Positions 24,700 through 36,484 of a stretch of DNA of 64,000 bases are shown in pieces. Below the pieces are notes generated by a model. It was not told the origin of the DNA and ran no database searches. It saw only the letters and a list, made by a program, of their open reading frames with translations. A program made the position numbers and the translations under genes. Source of the DNA: Prochilodus magdalenae (taxonomy: Eukaryota > Chordata > Actinopteri > Characiformes > Prochilodontidae). The DNA is taken from the NCBI GenBank assembly GCA_024036415.1, contig JAMWET010000129.1, positions 248,001-312,000 of the forward strand, written 5' to 3'. Numbering within the stretch: position 1 is the first letter of the stretch; every line of letters begins with the position of its first letter.

Positions 24700-25610
24700 G
24701 AGTATCTGTCTCTCTCTCTGTGCCTTCGCTCTCTTTTCCCTCTCTCTGCCTCTATGTCCTGTGCCAATCTCCCTCTTTACATCTGCCTCTCTCTCACTTT
24801 AGTCACTCTCTGTCTCTTTCCTTCTTTTTGAGTCTCTTTTATTCTCTCTGTCACTTTCTCAATGCCTTTATCCCTCTCTGTCCTTATCTCCCCCCAGTGT
24901 TTCTCTATCCCTGTCTCAATCCCGCTCTCCCACACTCTTTATCCTTTTGCATCTCTATCCCCCTTCTGTCCATCTCTCTCTCTGCCCCTTTCTCATTACC
25001 CAGTCTCTCTTTTTGTCCCTCTCTTTCTACCACACCGTCGATTTGTTGTCTATCTTATGTCTCCATTTAGCCTCGTGTTTATATCGACTTTGTTTTTCCT
25101 TTTGTCTTCTAACTCGCGTTGTTCTATGGCTCTCTGTGTGTCGTTTTCTTACTCTCTCTCTTACTCACACACCCTCTCACTGTCCCTCTCCATTCCGCTT
25201 TATCTCACTTTTTCCTTCTCTCTTTACCCCCCCACCGCCCCCATATTTCTCCCTAGCTCTCTTTCTCTTACTATCCCTCCTATTTTATTATTATTCTTTT
25301 TTTTACTTTCTTTCATCTGTCTTTGTCTCTTTCTCACAATCACTATCCCTCCTTGATACCCCCTCTGTCTATCTATTTTATTCTCTAGAATGGTCTCTCT
25401 GTCTCACACACACATAAATACAGCTCTTCTCCCTTTCTTCCTCTCTATCCCAAGGTCTCTCACTGTATGAATCTCTCTCAATCTGTCTCTCTTACTTTCT
25501 CTCTCTCATTATCCCTCCATGTATTCCTCTCTGTATCTAGCTCTCTCCTTTTCTGTCCTTCTTTGCATCTCTCCTTGTCTCTCCCACTCTCTCTCTCTGT
25601 ACTTGAAGTC
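24700..25610. repeat. Pyrimidine-rich low-complexity tract, about 0.9 kb
   Basis: Nearly all T and C on the plus strand, in degenerate CTCTGTCC, CTTTCTC and CCCTCTC units, with few purines over 900 bp. The strand asymmetry is extreme and the units are too diverged for a simple microsatellite. It generates three long overlapping frames (116-164 codons) rich in S, L, P and F, which are artefacts of composition. Confidence 0.95.
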
Positions 25611-27252
25611 TGTTGTAGCTGTCTCCATCAGGCAGGTGCTGCGTAAAAGGGGCCTCAGGCACTACATAATCATCTGCTGCTGCACACCAGACTGGGATTA
25701 TTTCACCTGCTGTGTGTGTGTTAGGGGGATGCAGATGGGATCTCTGTCTCTGTTTCAGCAGTCACAAAGAACCTGTCACCTTCATGTGTATGAAGTGGCC
25801 TGTATTCAGCAAGGATCCCAGCACTAATGCACATTTAACAACTACATCTGCTAAAGAAAGCTTAAGCACACAGCATACACGGAACATACATGTGACGCAG
25901 TGGAGTCTCTAATCAGCCGTCTCTAGCACTGCAACCGCCTTTAGAATCGCCTCTACACCCTCTACCACTTAGTAACACCTCCTCAGATGGCGTGAGATGT
26001 TTAAAAAGGAAACAACACTTCAGCTTTCTGAAAGGGAGATGCGTTATTGAACAAGGCTTTACTGTTAACATTGCAGGATCATGGATGTGTGGAAAATGTC
26101 CACCTGAAAACGTTTTAGGCCTTTACCAAGAAAAGACATTTCAGTGACTCATGCATAAACTCAGGGGCGTAATCAGTTCTAAAGTGATGTCACATAAGAA
26201 CAGTGATAGTAGTCATCGGTTTTCATGGACTCTCTGATGATAATCTCTCTGACGGCCGTAGGCACTGGTTGTCATTGCTGAAATATTTCGGTGTAATTAC
26301 AGGCTCATTTCTTTTGTTGATTCAGTATTCAGTACTGTGTATTTATTGTCTGATCCTCATTCTTTAGTCATATTGCTCTTGTCGTGTTTTTGCAGTTCGT
26401 TGGGAACCAAAGGAGGATGGGTTTCACTTTTGAGTCTTTGTTCCTCACAAGGTTTCTTCCTTTTGCTCATAGCATGTTATGAGGTAAACAACTAGTTTTA
26501 AAATCCCTTTATGGCTGAGAGATACATGCAGGGTGTTGTGAGACAAAAGTCCCCAAACAAATTTGTTTTAGATCTGCAATGATTTTGCCATCATCAACAT
26601 TATGTTAAAACTCACATGTAAGGTTCACTGGTGGCTTTGGAGAGGAAATAAAAAGGATATATTTGTGTTGGAGACATCGTGAGCCCTAAAAGTAGCTTAT
26701 CCACTAAAACACTAAATGACTTTTATTTATCTTAAGAAGTAAGTTATGCAGAAACGTATAAAGTAACAGCACATTTCTTCTTAAACTCATTAAGTTACCT
26801 GTCCATAAATGAGGAGCGAGACCTTCAACCTGCTTGACAAGAGTTTACAATGTGCAGTGCTACTTCTTCATGTTTTCATGCTGGACTGATTCCACTCCAT
26901 GTTACAGGAACACACTATCACCTCCTGTGGTACAAAGTGTTATTACAGGACAGGATGCACTGGGGCTAGCTTGTTAGCATGCTAACACGATACATGGACA
27001 GCTTTGGCTTACTTTCAATTATAACTATTATGTCCTCACATTTCACTGATAATGTTGGTTAGTGTTTTGAACCAAAATTCGAACAAGGTAAACAATTGGG
27101 TGGTTTGATGTAACCATATATAACATAACTATAATATTATAAATGGTTATAATTGTAATTTATTATAATATAGCAATTTTTCAGCCTCTCTTTATGCCTT
27201 AGATTCAAACATGTTATTTTTTGTTATTGCACCTTTAAAGTTACTTTTGTAC
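25611..27252. other. Intergenic DNA, no gene seen
   Basis: No recognised coding exon. The stretch 26616-26683 (GGTTCACTGGTGGCTTTGGA ... AATAAAAAGG) has a diverged counterpart at 40368-40435 (GGTTCGCTGGCATCTTTGGA ... AATAAAAAGG), so it belongs to a dispersed repeat of unknown type. Confidence 0.5.
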
Positions 27253-27687
27253 TGCATAGTACTGGTATGACCCAACATGACTCGACTCTACTCGCCTTTT
27301 TTGGCTTTCCATTAGGCAAACCTAGTCGAGGCTAAGTGAGCTGAGCTGATGCCAAAAGGTGACATCAACACACTGCAGACTACCAAACGGGAAAAAGGTT
27401 GACAGCAAAAGGGTCTTTTCCACACTAAACTGATTTACTAATGCTAGCCACCAGGTTAACATATCCTCTAATATCACCTTTAAGCAACTAGAGTTGTTTT
27501 GATGTCTTAACTCTGGTGTAGTTTTTGTCTCACCGCCTCTTCTGAATAATATTTGTCTACTTTATCCCATGACAGTGTCCGGTGCCATTGCCATGGCAAC
27601 CAAATATAAGTGGTGCCATATCTACATTGGAGTAGCTGGTACCTAAAGCAAGCCGAGTCGAGCCAAAGCATGTGGTGGAAAAGCAGC
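27253..27687. mobile_element. MITE with imperfect inverted termini (CGACTCGGCT family)
   Basis: The left end has AGTACTGGTATGACC, ACTCGACTCTACTCG and GGCTTTCCATTAGG. The right end has AGCTGGTACCTAAAGC, CCGAGTCGAGCC and GTGGTGGAAAAGCAGCC, which are inverted relatives of the left end. The arrangement matches a common teleost non-autonomous DNA element that mimics CTCGACTCGGCT palindromes. Superfamily not assigned with certainty. Confidence 0.6.
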
Positions 27688-28210
27688 CGAGGCTCTGTCC
27701 TAATTGGGTGCCCTGTATCGTGACTCATTCTAAAAGCACTGAATGATCCTTATAACATCAGAGTGAGTGGGCAGAGCTAAACCGCAGTAGGTTGCAAAGG
27801 TTGCTATTTGCAAATAACATTAATCTTGTGACATCACAAAAAAACAGCCTTTTTTGAATGTATGCACTGCAGTGAACGGTATATTCTGAACTTAACAATG
27901 TGTCCATATTACTTACAACTTTTTTAGTTTTTTTTGATATAGGCTTTTTATTTACATTGTCGCTGTCCAAAGAATCTCCATTTTTGTTGTTTTTTTCTTT
28001 TATGCCCATTTGATCACATGAGCTGCTGTTTACACTGTGTGGAGATTTCATGAAGAATGGACCAACAGAAATGGCCCAAAACTGCTTGGAAAAACGTCTG
28101 GTTCCATTGACTTACATTAAAATTACATGTGGTTTTAGGCCTCTCCTGTAAAGCTGCCATTTTGGAGATACCTGTTTTTCTTTGGACAGCAACGATATGC
28201 ATTTTAAACA
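27688..28210 (+). repeat. Dispersed repeat copy, longest example
   Basis: The first half shares CTCTGTCCTAATTGGGTGCC, GAGCTAAACCGCAGTAGG and TTGTGACATCACAAAA with copies at 21.3 and 35.6 kb. The second half (28044-28198: ACAGAAATGGCCCAAAACTG ... ATTAAAATTACATG ... CTGTAAAGCTGCCATT) is shared with 50873-51012. The linkage suggests one composite family of at least 0.5 kb. No coding capacity or clear termini. Confidence 0.55.
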
Positions 28211-28439
28211 TGATCTAACATGGTAAAAATTACTTCTGTTAACTGAACAATAAATCAAATACAAATCAACAACTCTGGGAGCAGAGTCTCTGAATGAGTT
28301 GTTGACGTAATGTTAGGTAAAATAGGTGTTCAACACGCCTATAATCCCAAAGTGACAGCGTCTGTGGGTAATGCTCTCTGGTACTGATGATCAGGAAAGC
28401 ACGCTGGCATTTGAAGCCTCAGTGGGGGTCAGCTTAAAA

Positions 28440-28760
28440 AAATGCCAGTCGCTTTCTTTTTTCAGATTGTGTGGCCTTGGCTTTAAATAGTGCCTCGGTG
28501 TCTGTTCTGTGTTGCTGAGACCTTAGCTTGTCTATTTTTAATCCCCACCCACCTTCCCGTCTCTATAGAGAGGCCAGGCGTGTTCGTTTAAACTTCTATC
28601 AGTGGCACTGCAGGAAGAGGAGGAGCAAGGTCAAATATAGAGCCTTGCACATATAGAGCGATGAGGCCTGACACCCTCCCCAGGATAAATAATGTCATGG
28701 GTTATGACTCCAGATGCCTCGTGCTCCCTGGCTCTGGATTATATTAACCCATTCATGACT
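28440..28760. promoter_or_regulatory. Candidate conserved regulatory segment with a MEF2-type site
   Basis: A locally GC-richer, non-repetitive block carrying CTATTTTTAA at 28532-28541 (a perfect match to the MEF2 consensus), a nearby GCTTTAAATAG, and runs such as CCCACCCACC. There is no exon-like open frame with splice sites. Enhancer status is inference only. Confidence 0.2.
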
Positions 28761-29707
28761 ACCATGGCTGCACTTAACCACTCACACTCAGTTGCTGAGC
28801 ATAAAACAATGAAACAACACTGCCTTGAGGGCACTCCAAGCACTGTTTACTGAGCCTTTGGCACAAGTTACTAACAGGCAGATGAAGGGCAAGTGAAATG
28901 AGGCAAAATAAAACATATGTGGTCCAATCTTTCTAAAGAATGAAAAAAACACCCTCCACACCCTCTTTACTCTGACAGGATGCACCCAGATAAGATCACT
29001 GGCTGTTGTTTGGATGAAGGACAAGCTAAAGGGCAAATGTAAAAAAAAAAAAAAACCCTTAAGAGAGACCACAGGTGTATTGGCAAAGCAACATTTCTCA
29101 TATTTGTTAATAATGTAGTGAACTTGTTACATACTTATTTATCTTAATATACTTATACTTACCTATCTCAATACAGTATTTAATAATTGTAATCAATTTA
29201 AGAATGTCTCTAGTAGCCCATAAAAGCAACAATGTCTCTTTAAACTATTCCTTTATACCGCAAAACTCTATAAACAGAAAAGTTACTTTTCAGATTAACT
29301 GTTTTGATAATTTATCTTAAACTGTCTTATTCTTAATGTCTCTCAAACTGTAATTTAACTTAATTAATTAACTTAATTTAGCATTTAGCTGTATTTTCAA
29401 ACTTAAATGAATGAGCACCTCCAGCACACTTGGCACAACAACATCACCTTACATTGTCTAAAAAGCCTATTGTAATCAATACAAAGGAAATGCATGTCCA
29501 TTTCATTTGTCCTTGGTCTAATGAGAACATTGGCAGAAGTAGTGCATGTTTTCTGAGAACTCACTGTGTAAATGCAATTCTGAGGCCCGTTCTTCCTAAA
29601 ATCAGCTTTTCTCTACATTCTCAGACAGACAGGTTCCCTTACTTAAAGCTAGATTTACTCTACTGTTGTTTTTAATGCCTGTACATAGTGCCTTTTTGAT
29701 TAAGTTT
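28761..29707. other. Intergenic DNA, no gene seen
   Basis: AT-rich, with a short poly-A (29041-29054) and small frames without support. Confidence 0.5.
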
Positions 29708-29885
29708 GATTGTGGTTGGTAAGATGTACTGGCTAACATCTTTACCGTCCATGTTTTAGACTGGGGTTTAATCGCTTACCTGGACAAGCACCCCAGACCA
29801 TACCAATTAGAATCTTTGGGTAAGACTCCTCACTCTACGTTTACCCACCTGTGTAAGAAATGATCAAACTGCACATGTAAGTGGA
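29708..29885 (+). mobile_element. tRNA-derived SINE copy, truncated
   Basis: An A-box-like TGGTTGGTAAGATGTACTGG is followed by a B-box-like GGGGTTTAATCGC (29764-29776). The body has ACAAGCACCCCAGACCATAC and GGGTAAGACTCCT, ending ACATGTAAGTGG. The body matches the inverted copy at 61149-61360 (reverse of AGGAGTCTTGCCTAAGGACT). The usual GACTTACAA/TAAGAGCGTC tail is missing. Confidence 0.65.
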
Positions 29886-30399
29886 TAATAGAAGTAGCTA
29901 TTGTAGTAGCTTATGTAAATATGTTGTTGTTTTTCTTTTTCAATCCAGCTCAAAATAAGAATATCAAACTGGCAAAGGCTCACTGTGATGCAGCTGCATG
30001 CAAACATTTGGGCACTACTAGTCAAATGTTGTAACTTTACTTTTTTAAAGAAAGTAAAGACGCTTCTGCACATTTTAATGTAGTTTTTTTACAGTACAAT
30101 ACAGTATTTGCTAAATTTAACATTGTGGTGTATATATGTATACTGTATATGTATAAAACATGTGGCTTGTGCAAATATTATGGCACATTTTATATTTTAT
30201 GCTACTTTGATTTCACAATATTTAAAACTATAAAATTGTTGTATGTTATTGTATACTGTCAATATAGTTATGCTATTTTTATGTGTTGCTGGTTCAGATT
30301 AAGCCAAAAAATGGACTGTCTTGGGTTTTGGGGTTGTGAACCACTACGTTTGCAAACATGTGTATATTTAAAGAACCTTTTAAAAAGAACTATAATCTG

Positions 30400-31225
30400 A
30401 TGAATTCTGGCATTGTCTTCTTGGAATATGCCTGTGCCATCAAGGAAAACCCATTGATATAATAAACAGGTATATTCAGGTGGTCAGCTGACCTCATTAT
30501 TTGGCACATATAATTGCTAAACCTAGTCCTAACCAACTACAGCAACCCCAGATCATTGCACAGCCCCACTGATGCATCACATCAGCCATCTCTCTTCTTA
30601 CGCAAAGTAGCCCCTCACTCTGGAACAGGGTGAATCTGGACTACTCAGACCCCACAACCTTCTGTCATTGCTCCAGAGTCCAATCTTTATGCTTCCTAGC
30701 ATATTGGAGATGTTTTTTACTGGTTAGCCTCACTGACAAGTTCCCTTGAGTTCCCTTCGCATTGTGCCTATTAAACATATCCCAGTCTACTGTTGTTTTT
30801 CTATGATTTGATTTTACCAAACGATAAAGTGACCACTGATCATGATCAAGATGATGTTTCCCCACTGTCCTTCCATTTTTTAATAATGCGTTGGACAGTT
30901 CTTAACCCGTTAGTACTTTCAGCAATCTCCTAGATGGTAGACGTTGCTTGTTTGCATGCACAAACATAATTTGGACCAAGGTTCTGAAACAGAATTTTTC
31001 ATCATCACGTATGAAAAAAGGATGGGTCTTTCAACACATTGCCCTGTGTTTAAGAAATTGAGGAAGAGAAGTAATGCATCAATTACAGGTTTAATAAATT
31101 GGTAGGAAGGCTGTTAAAACAAATCCAATCATGCAGTATAGTACTTCCAATGGGAGGCTTAGTTGCCATTTGTATTGGCAAGGGAAGGTCAAGTGCATTT
31201 ATTTTTTGTGGTGTATTCATCCAGA
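30400..31225 (-). mobile_element. Tc1-like transposon remnant
   Basis: The plus strand reads as the antisense of a Tc1-like transposase: GGAACAGGGTGAATCTGGAC, TTGCTCCAGAGTCCAATCTT, GAGTTCCCTTCGCATTGTGC, TAATAATGCGTTGGACAGTT. It finishes in terminus-proximal CAATGGGAGGCTTAG near 31150. The catalytic C-terminal part is largely missing, and many stops and gaps are present. It is older than the 13.4-kb copy and from a different subfamily. Confidence 0.75.
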
Positions 31226-31768
31226 AGGTGTATTCATGAATGAAGGGACTAAATTTGGTTGGTTCACTGTCATGAAAAAAAAAAACCTCTCCACAGAGTT
31301 AGAGAGGTAGAAAACAAGACAAGCCAAATGACTCAAAGTGATTCAGGTATAAGAGAATACATGTAAGTCCACTTTATATCATTGCTGACCAAAAGAAAAC
31401 TACTTTCATGATACATCAATGATTCGGTTTTGTTTTTGAGGTAATGTGAGACCTAACGTTGGAGTTTTTGATTGTATGTGTCTGTCGCTAATACACCAAC
31501 ACTAAGGCAAATAATAAAGATTTGACTGTAAAATATGTCAGAGTGTCTCTGACTTTCATTTCAGGCTTTATGTAGTGACACACAGTGAGCTGTGGTCTTC
31601 CGTGGAATATGTGTTCTGAAGTGTCTGTCAAATAGATTTGATCTACTCTTCAGAAGCTTTTACAAACTTTTAAAACACTTTTAAAGCAGTTTCAAAGAAC
31701 TGTTTCCTGGTAGTTTAATTACTGAATCACCTTTTTTTTTATTAAATTAAACCAGAATGCAAAACTGA

Positions 31769-31842
31769 AGCATTATCACTATACGGTCTCTGATATCTGG
31801 GTCCCTCTGTATATGAATGACACATCACTTTAGTATATTTGG
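31769..31842 (+). repeat. Dispersed repeat, copy 1
   Basis: GCATTATCACTATACGGTCTCTGAT followed by GGGTCCCTCTGTATATGAAT matches, with a few differences, the stretch at 33283-33356. The two copies lie 1.5 kb apart in the same orientation. Confidence 0.65.
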
Positions 31843-32045
31843 TCAGATGACTCCATATCATTGCTGGCCAAAATAAATCTCAGATTTTTGTAATTTTACT
31901 TCTTCTAGATTTTTCTTTTCATTATCTGAGCACCACTGAAGGTCTTTGTTGTGTAAAACTTCAGTAATGAATTAACCAAATGAAATGTGCTTAGAGTAAA
32001 ATCTCTTACATTATAAAGTGAAAGTTTTTGCTTTCTCTTGTAAAG

Positions 32046-32175
32046 CAGGGGTGGGAACTCCAGTCCTGTAGGGCCAGATTTCCGCACAGCTGATCCACCT
32101 CTGATCAGCTAATTAGTTGATTACAGGGAAATGACCAAACTGTGCTGGACTCCAGCCCTCAGTTCCCCATCCCTG
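32046..32175. mobile_element. Palindromic hAT-type MITE (CAGGGGTGGGAACTCC)
   Basis: The left end CAGGGGTGGGAACTCCAGTC mirrors the right end, which reads inward CAGGGATGGGGAACTGAGGG. The element is 130 bp, with the centre carrying CTGATCAGCTAATTAG. This is a typical fish hAT-derived MITE. The flanking 8-bp duplication is not preserved clearly. Confidence 0.8.
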
Positions 32176-33068
32176 ATGTACTGTATTGGACAGGGTTTTT
32201 TTTGGACTGCAACAATATGCTACGGTTCTTGAAAAGACAGAGGATTTTTACTGAATGATCACATGATGTTGAACTAATGATTTTTTTTTTAATTTCCATC
32301 AATCCATGGTTGTTTCAGACCACAGAACCACCCAGTTTAATGTTGCTCAGCTCTTCCATAGCTAATTTAATAAAGTAGCGGTTTTAAAGTAGCTGGTGAA
32401 TTAAATTAGGCATGTTAAACACTAAAAGCTTGTTTGTTGACATGAAAAATGTTAGGATAAGACTACAAAAGAGTATTTAAGAAACACTACCAAGCAAATG
32501 ATTTGAGTTCAGTATAACAGTAAATAGCCTAAAGCCATTGCAAACCATGTCTGAGTTTAGGCCTTTTCATCCATTCATAGCGGAGAAGTACCTGCAGGAT
32601 GCTGTAAGGTGAAATCGTACACGCACAGATATGTTCATGTCAGACTGACTTTACCGGTGAGTTTCTATAGTAAACACATTAGCTATGTTGTGGCCCCTAG
32701 CTCCCATCACCACCTCTGTAAAGAAAATCTGAGGCCTTAAATTTCTCTAGAACTGTGGATTACAGATTTTCACTCAGAATGACTCAGAGCTTGAAAATAA
32801 TTGACGCAATTTCCCTGTGTATCAGACCACCCACATGTGAACGAATCTCACTTTTATCAGCAGGTTGAACAAGTATTTTAAGAAAACTAAAAACTTGCTG
32901 TGGGATGTGTCTTCAGTGGATGTGAGTAAATTATGTACTATTGTCATCATACCTTACACTGTCCGTCCCGTCTGTCCATCTGACTTAAAGTGACACACGC
33001 CCACCATAATTTACTGCATCCTTTTTTCCCCATACTCAGTAGAAAAACTTCTATTATACAGCTTTAGC

Positions 33069-33093
33069 AAAAACAAAAACAAAAACAAAAAAA

Positions 33094-33161
<68 letters not shown>
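33069..33161. repeat. A-rich tract joined to (AT)n microsatellite
   Basis: A CAAAAA repeat and a poly-A run (to about 33110), followed by about 25 AT units. The layout resembles a retroposon poly-A tail that expanded into an AT microsatellite, but no retroposon body is recognised to the left. Confidence 0.95.
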
Positions 33162-33162
<1 letters not shown>

Positions 33163-33282
33163 CATAAAGCCACTTTAAGGTCTACAAGACATTGTTTTCA
33201 GTGTTATCTTTTACAAGGTTTTATCTTTTTTTTTTTTATTTGCATTGGGAAACAGTATTAAATTAGAATATAATGGAATATA

Positions 33283-33356
33283 GAAGCATTATCACTATAC
33301 TGGTCTCTGACATTTTGGTCCCACTGTATATGATTGACATGTCTGTTTTTTAGTAT
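33283..33356 (+). repeat. Dispersed repeat, copy 2
   Basis: GCATTATCACTATACTGGTCTCTGA with GGTCCCACTGTATATGATTG, paired with 31769-31842. Confidence 0.65.
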
Positions 33357-35539
33357 GCTACATTTTATGCTCTCTATCTCTTTATTGGTGGTCAGTTTTA
33401 GACCACACCAGCACTGATATCTTTGGTTTTTGGACTATTCTAAATTGGTTTAATATAAGCGATGACTTGTTTAAACTCGGTCTCATAGCTCTTAGGCATT
33501 ATCTCAGACTTTAATACCTCTAAAAGAAGAGACTTTTTTGACCATGTTTAAAATTTTAAGACCGCTATTTTAAGACTTCATGAGAAATCTTAAATGAACT
33601 GTGATATTGGAAAGACTCTCTTTAATTAATAATCCTTTTAATTAAGTAAGCCATGTTCAGGCCTATATAAATCTGGCCAAGGGTATATAAAGCCCAATGC
33701 CACAGCTATATCCCAGATTTTCCAGATTCCCCAGAAGAAAAAGACCACGTAAATCCCATGAAGATCTTTCCCTAGAAGGTCCCCCTGCTTGCCCTTGTAG
33801 CAGAAAGATTGCATCACTGATGACGAAGGTCTGGCAGAAAGCCCTCACAGCTTAAAGTTTGATAAACTAATGAACGCGCGGGCTGGATTTTACTAAAAGG
33901 TCTTAGCAAAAACAAGTAGGTTCCCCGTAGCTGAAAGAAAGGGCAACTGAACCATAATGTTTTTCAAGTACAAAGAGGGTTTGACTACAACTTTCAAATG
34001 ACCATCCACATGTGGCCATCTATCAAATACTCGGGGGAGAATACCAGTTGTGACTCTAGGGATTTTGGCAAAAGACCAAAAAATGAGTAAGTAGAGGCTC
34101 TGGGTGACACAAACATACACACAGGAAAAAGGTGATGATGAAGGAAATAAGCTTAAATGTAGGTGATATGATTTCTAATATGTATATGTATGTACAATGT
34201 ATGAACATTATAAGATTACCAGTTTCTACACATATTTTACACCTGTAGTAGGCCTACTGCTGTTTGGTGGAATGATCTCACTCTATTGGCTAGATTATTT
34301 TGCTTGTTTTAAGAAATATGCTGGAAACAGGCAAAACAATTGTTCAGTATATTGAGGTCATTTAGTATAGAGTAGTAAACATAACAGTAAGACAGTAAGT
34401 CACATAATCCTGGTACACTTTGAGAGTTTGCTGTAGTGATTTATTAAACATGGGAAATACATCTATAATAACTGCAAATTAGACACACTTTTAGTTTTTT
34501 CTTTTCAACTCTCAAAATATCACATTGAAGATCTTCCTCTCCATAATTACAATCATCGCTCAATTGCTTTCTTTCACTTCGGTCTGTTTTCAAACGGTTA
34601 TCACTTAGCATCATGATATAGCCCAAAATCATACACCAACGACTATAACCAGAGGGTGACCTACACTAAAATGCTGAAAATAATCTCAAACAGCAGCAAG
34701 TTTTACACATATGTTATTTACAATCAGCACATACAGTATATCTAAGGTGTATTTTCATGGGGCCCTGGGTGACTGCATATTTACAGCCGAAATAAATAAC
34801 ACCATAAAGTTCCCCCTAGGTACGCTAGCTCTGAAAAATCCATGCATGTTGTGTCGAGGAGAATATAAATAATGTACTGTACTATGACTATGAAGCCTGC
34901 CAGAGAAAGCTAAATGAATTTAACGGCTTACAAAGTGTACAACAGATCTGTTGGCACCAGACTGTGATTGCGTTTAGCAATATGCAAGGCAGAATTATGC
35001 TGCCCTGGTAAGCATGTTATACGGTAAATAGGCTCACTTAGTTAGAACACTTGCACAGCATGGTAAGAATCGGGGTGAAGCGTAGAATAAGGCTCCTGGG
35101 GCTATAGCCCTAAATATTTCTTTACCAAACCCTGACCATATAAACATCAGTAACATGCCATACATTTCACCACAGCTCGTCTGCACGTCATTCATCACTC
35201 TTATCATTCATCATTCAGGGGCACATTCATCCACTCCAAAGCTGTTCCAGTGCAGCTGTAGACTATGATGTTACAAAGGAAAAAGAGAGAGTGACAGAGA
35301 GAGAAGGAGAGAGACAGAGAGAGAAAGCTGGAGAGAAAATGTCAGGTAAAAATCAAGATTTGGGTGGCCATGGAATACATACAACATTATGTAACCAGGA
35401 TACATAAAAGAAGAAACGGTATGGGCTACATTAAAACCGCTCTTGCACACCAGATGGCAGAAATGGGACACCTGTATTTTCATTGTGATTAACTAATTAT
35501 CATATATTTACATTCAAAATTAATTCAAATCTATTTGAC

Positions 35540-35800
35540 CATTTTTCAACCTGTCTATATGCTTTAGAATTAAACAGGCTGTTTTGGTTACTGTGTCTTT
35601 CAGAGGGCTACATGTAAACGGGCTCTGTACTGATTGATTGTCCTATATTGGGTCTCATTCAGTGTCCAGTGCAAACACTGCTCATAACTTTTAATAAGTT
35701 TTGAATAGGCAGGGCTAAACTGCACTAGGCTAAACACACATACGTATGCAAATGTGTTTTGTTGAGATTACAGTCAACGGAGGTCAATGAATTCTAAATA
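35540..35800 (+). repeat. Dispersed repeat copy (CTAGGCTAAACTG family)
   Basis: Shares GGGCTCTGTACTGATTGATT, GGCAGGGCTAAACTGCACTA and ATGCAAATGTGTTTTG, in the same order, with the copies at 21.3 and 27.7 kb. Diverged, with no termini seen. Confidence 0.55.
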
Positions 35801-36484
35801 TTTACAAACTACTACTACTACTAGTACTACTACTGAATTCTAAACCCTTCATTTAAAAACAGTGAGAGCAATTCAGTAATGTTTGATTTTAATTATTTTA
35901 TTTTTTATGTAATTAATAATACTAGATAATAGCTCACCACAAAAGGTGCTGCTATTTATCAGGAATGCCACATCACACCATTACCCATTAATTATTTTCA
36001 GCACTGAGCTGAATGATGCCCAAGTCTTCCTCCTCTGCAGACAAATCCATTAAAAAAAGAGACAGGAATGATTTCGTGCCTGTCCAGGCCTCACCAGGAT
36101 TGCTTTAGAGGGCTGTTTTCTGTGCAGTGGCTTTACCATAAGAAAATCAACAAAGGGAAAAAATGCTTATTAATTGAGAGTCTCTCACTCCGCAGTCTCA
36201 GCCATAAATTCAGTAGGAGCGTTCAAAGCCGCTGACCGTGCTCACACACCCACACTCCGTGACGACTCTGCAGTGAGTAGACGAGCCATGCTGTCACCCT
36301 GCCCCCCAACCATCCCAAAGTCATTTCAATGAAATTGTTGAAATAAATGGGAATGCATTGCTTAGCACGGCTGAAGCCTCACTCATAAAGATGGCATTAT
36401 TCCTTCTGCCTGTGCTCTGCAGCACTCTGACAGAGGTGCTCCTGCGTTCCTCAGCTAAAGGACGAAGTTGTATCCAGTAAACCA

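Larger units (their letters stand above)
31226..36484. other. Intergenic DNA with small repeats, no gene seen
   Basis: Holds the MITE at 32.0 kb, the repeat pair at 31.8/33.3 kb, the AT run at 33.1 kb and a dispersed-repeat copy at 35.6 kb. A (CTA)n stretch occurs at 35805-35835. The block 36050-36440 is non-repetitive and moderately GC-rich and could be a conserved non-coding element. No coding exon recognised. Confidence 0.5.

Noticed and set aside
24720..25417. Three long S/L/P/F-rich plus frames
   Set aside because: They are produced by the pyrimidine tract, in which stop codons are rare in all plus frames.
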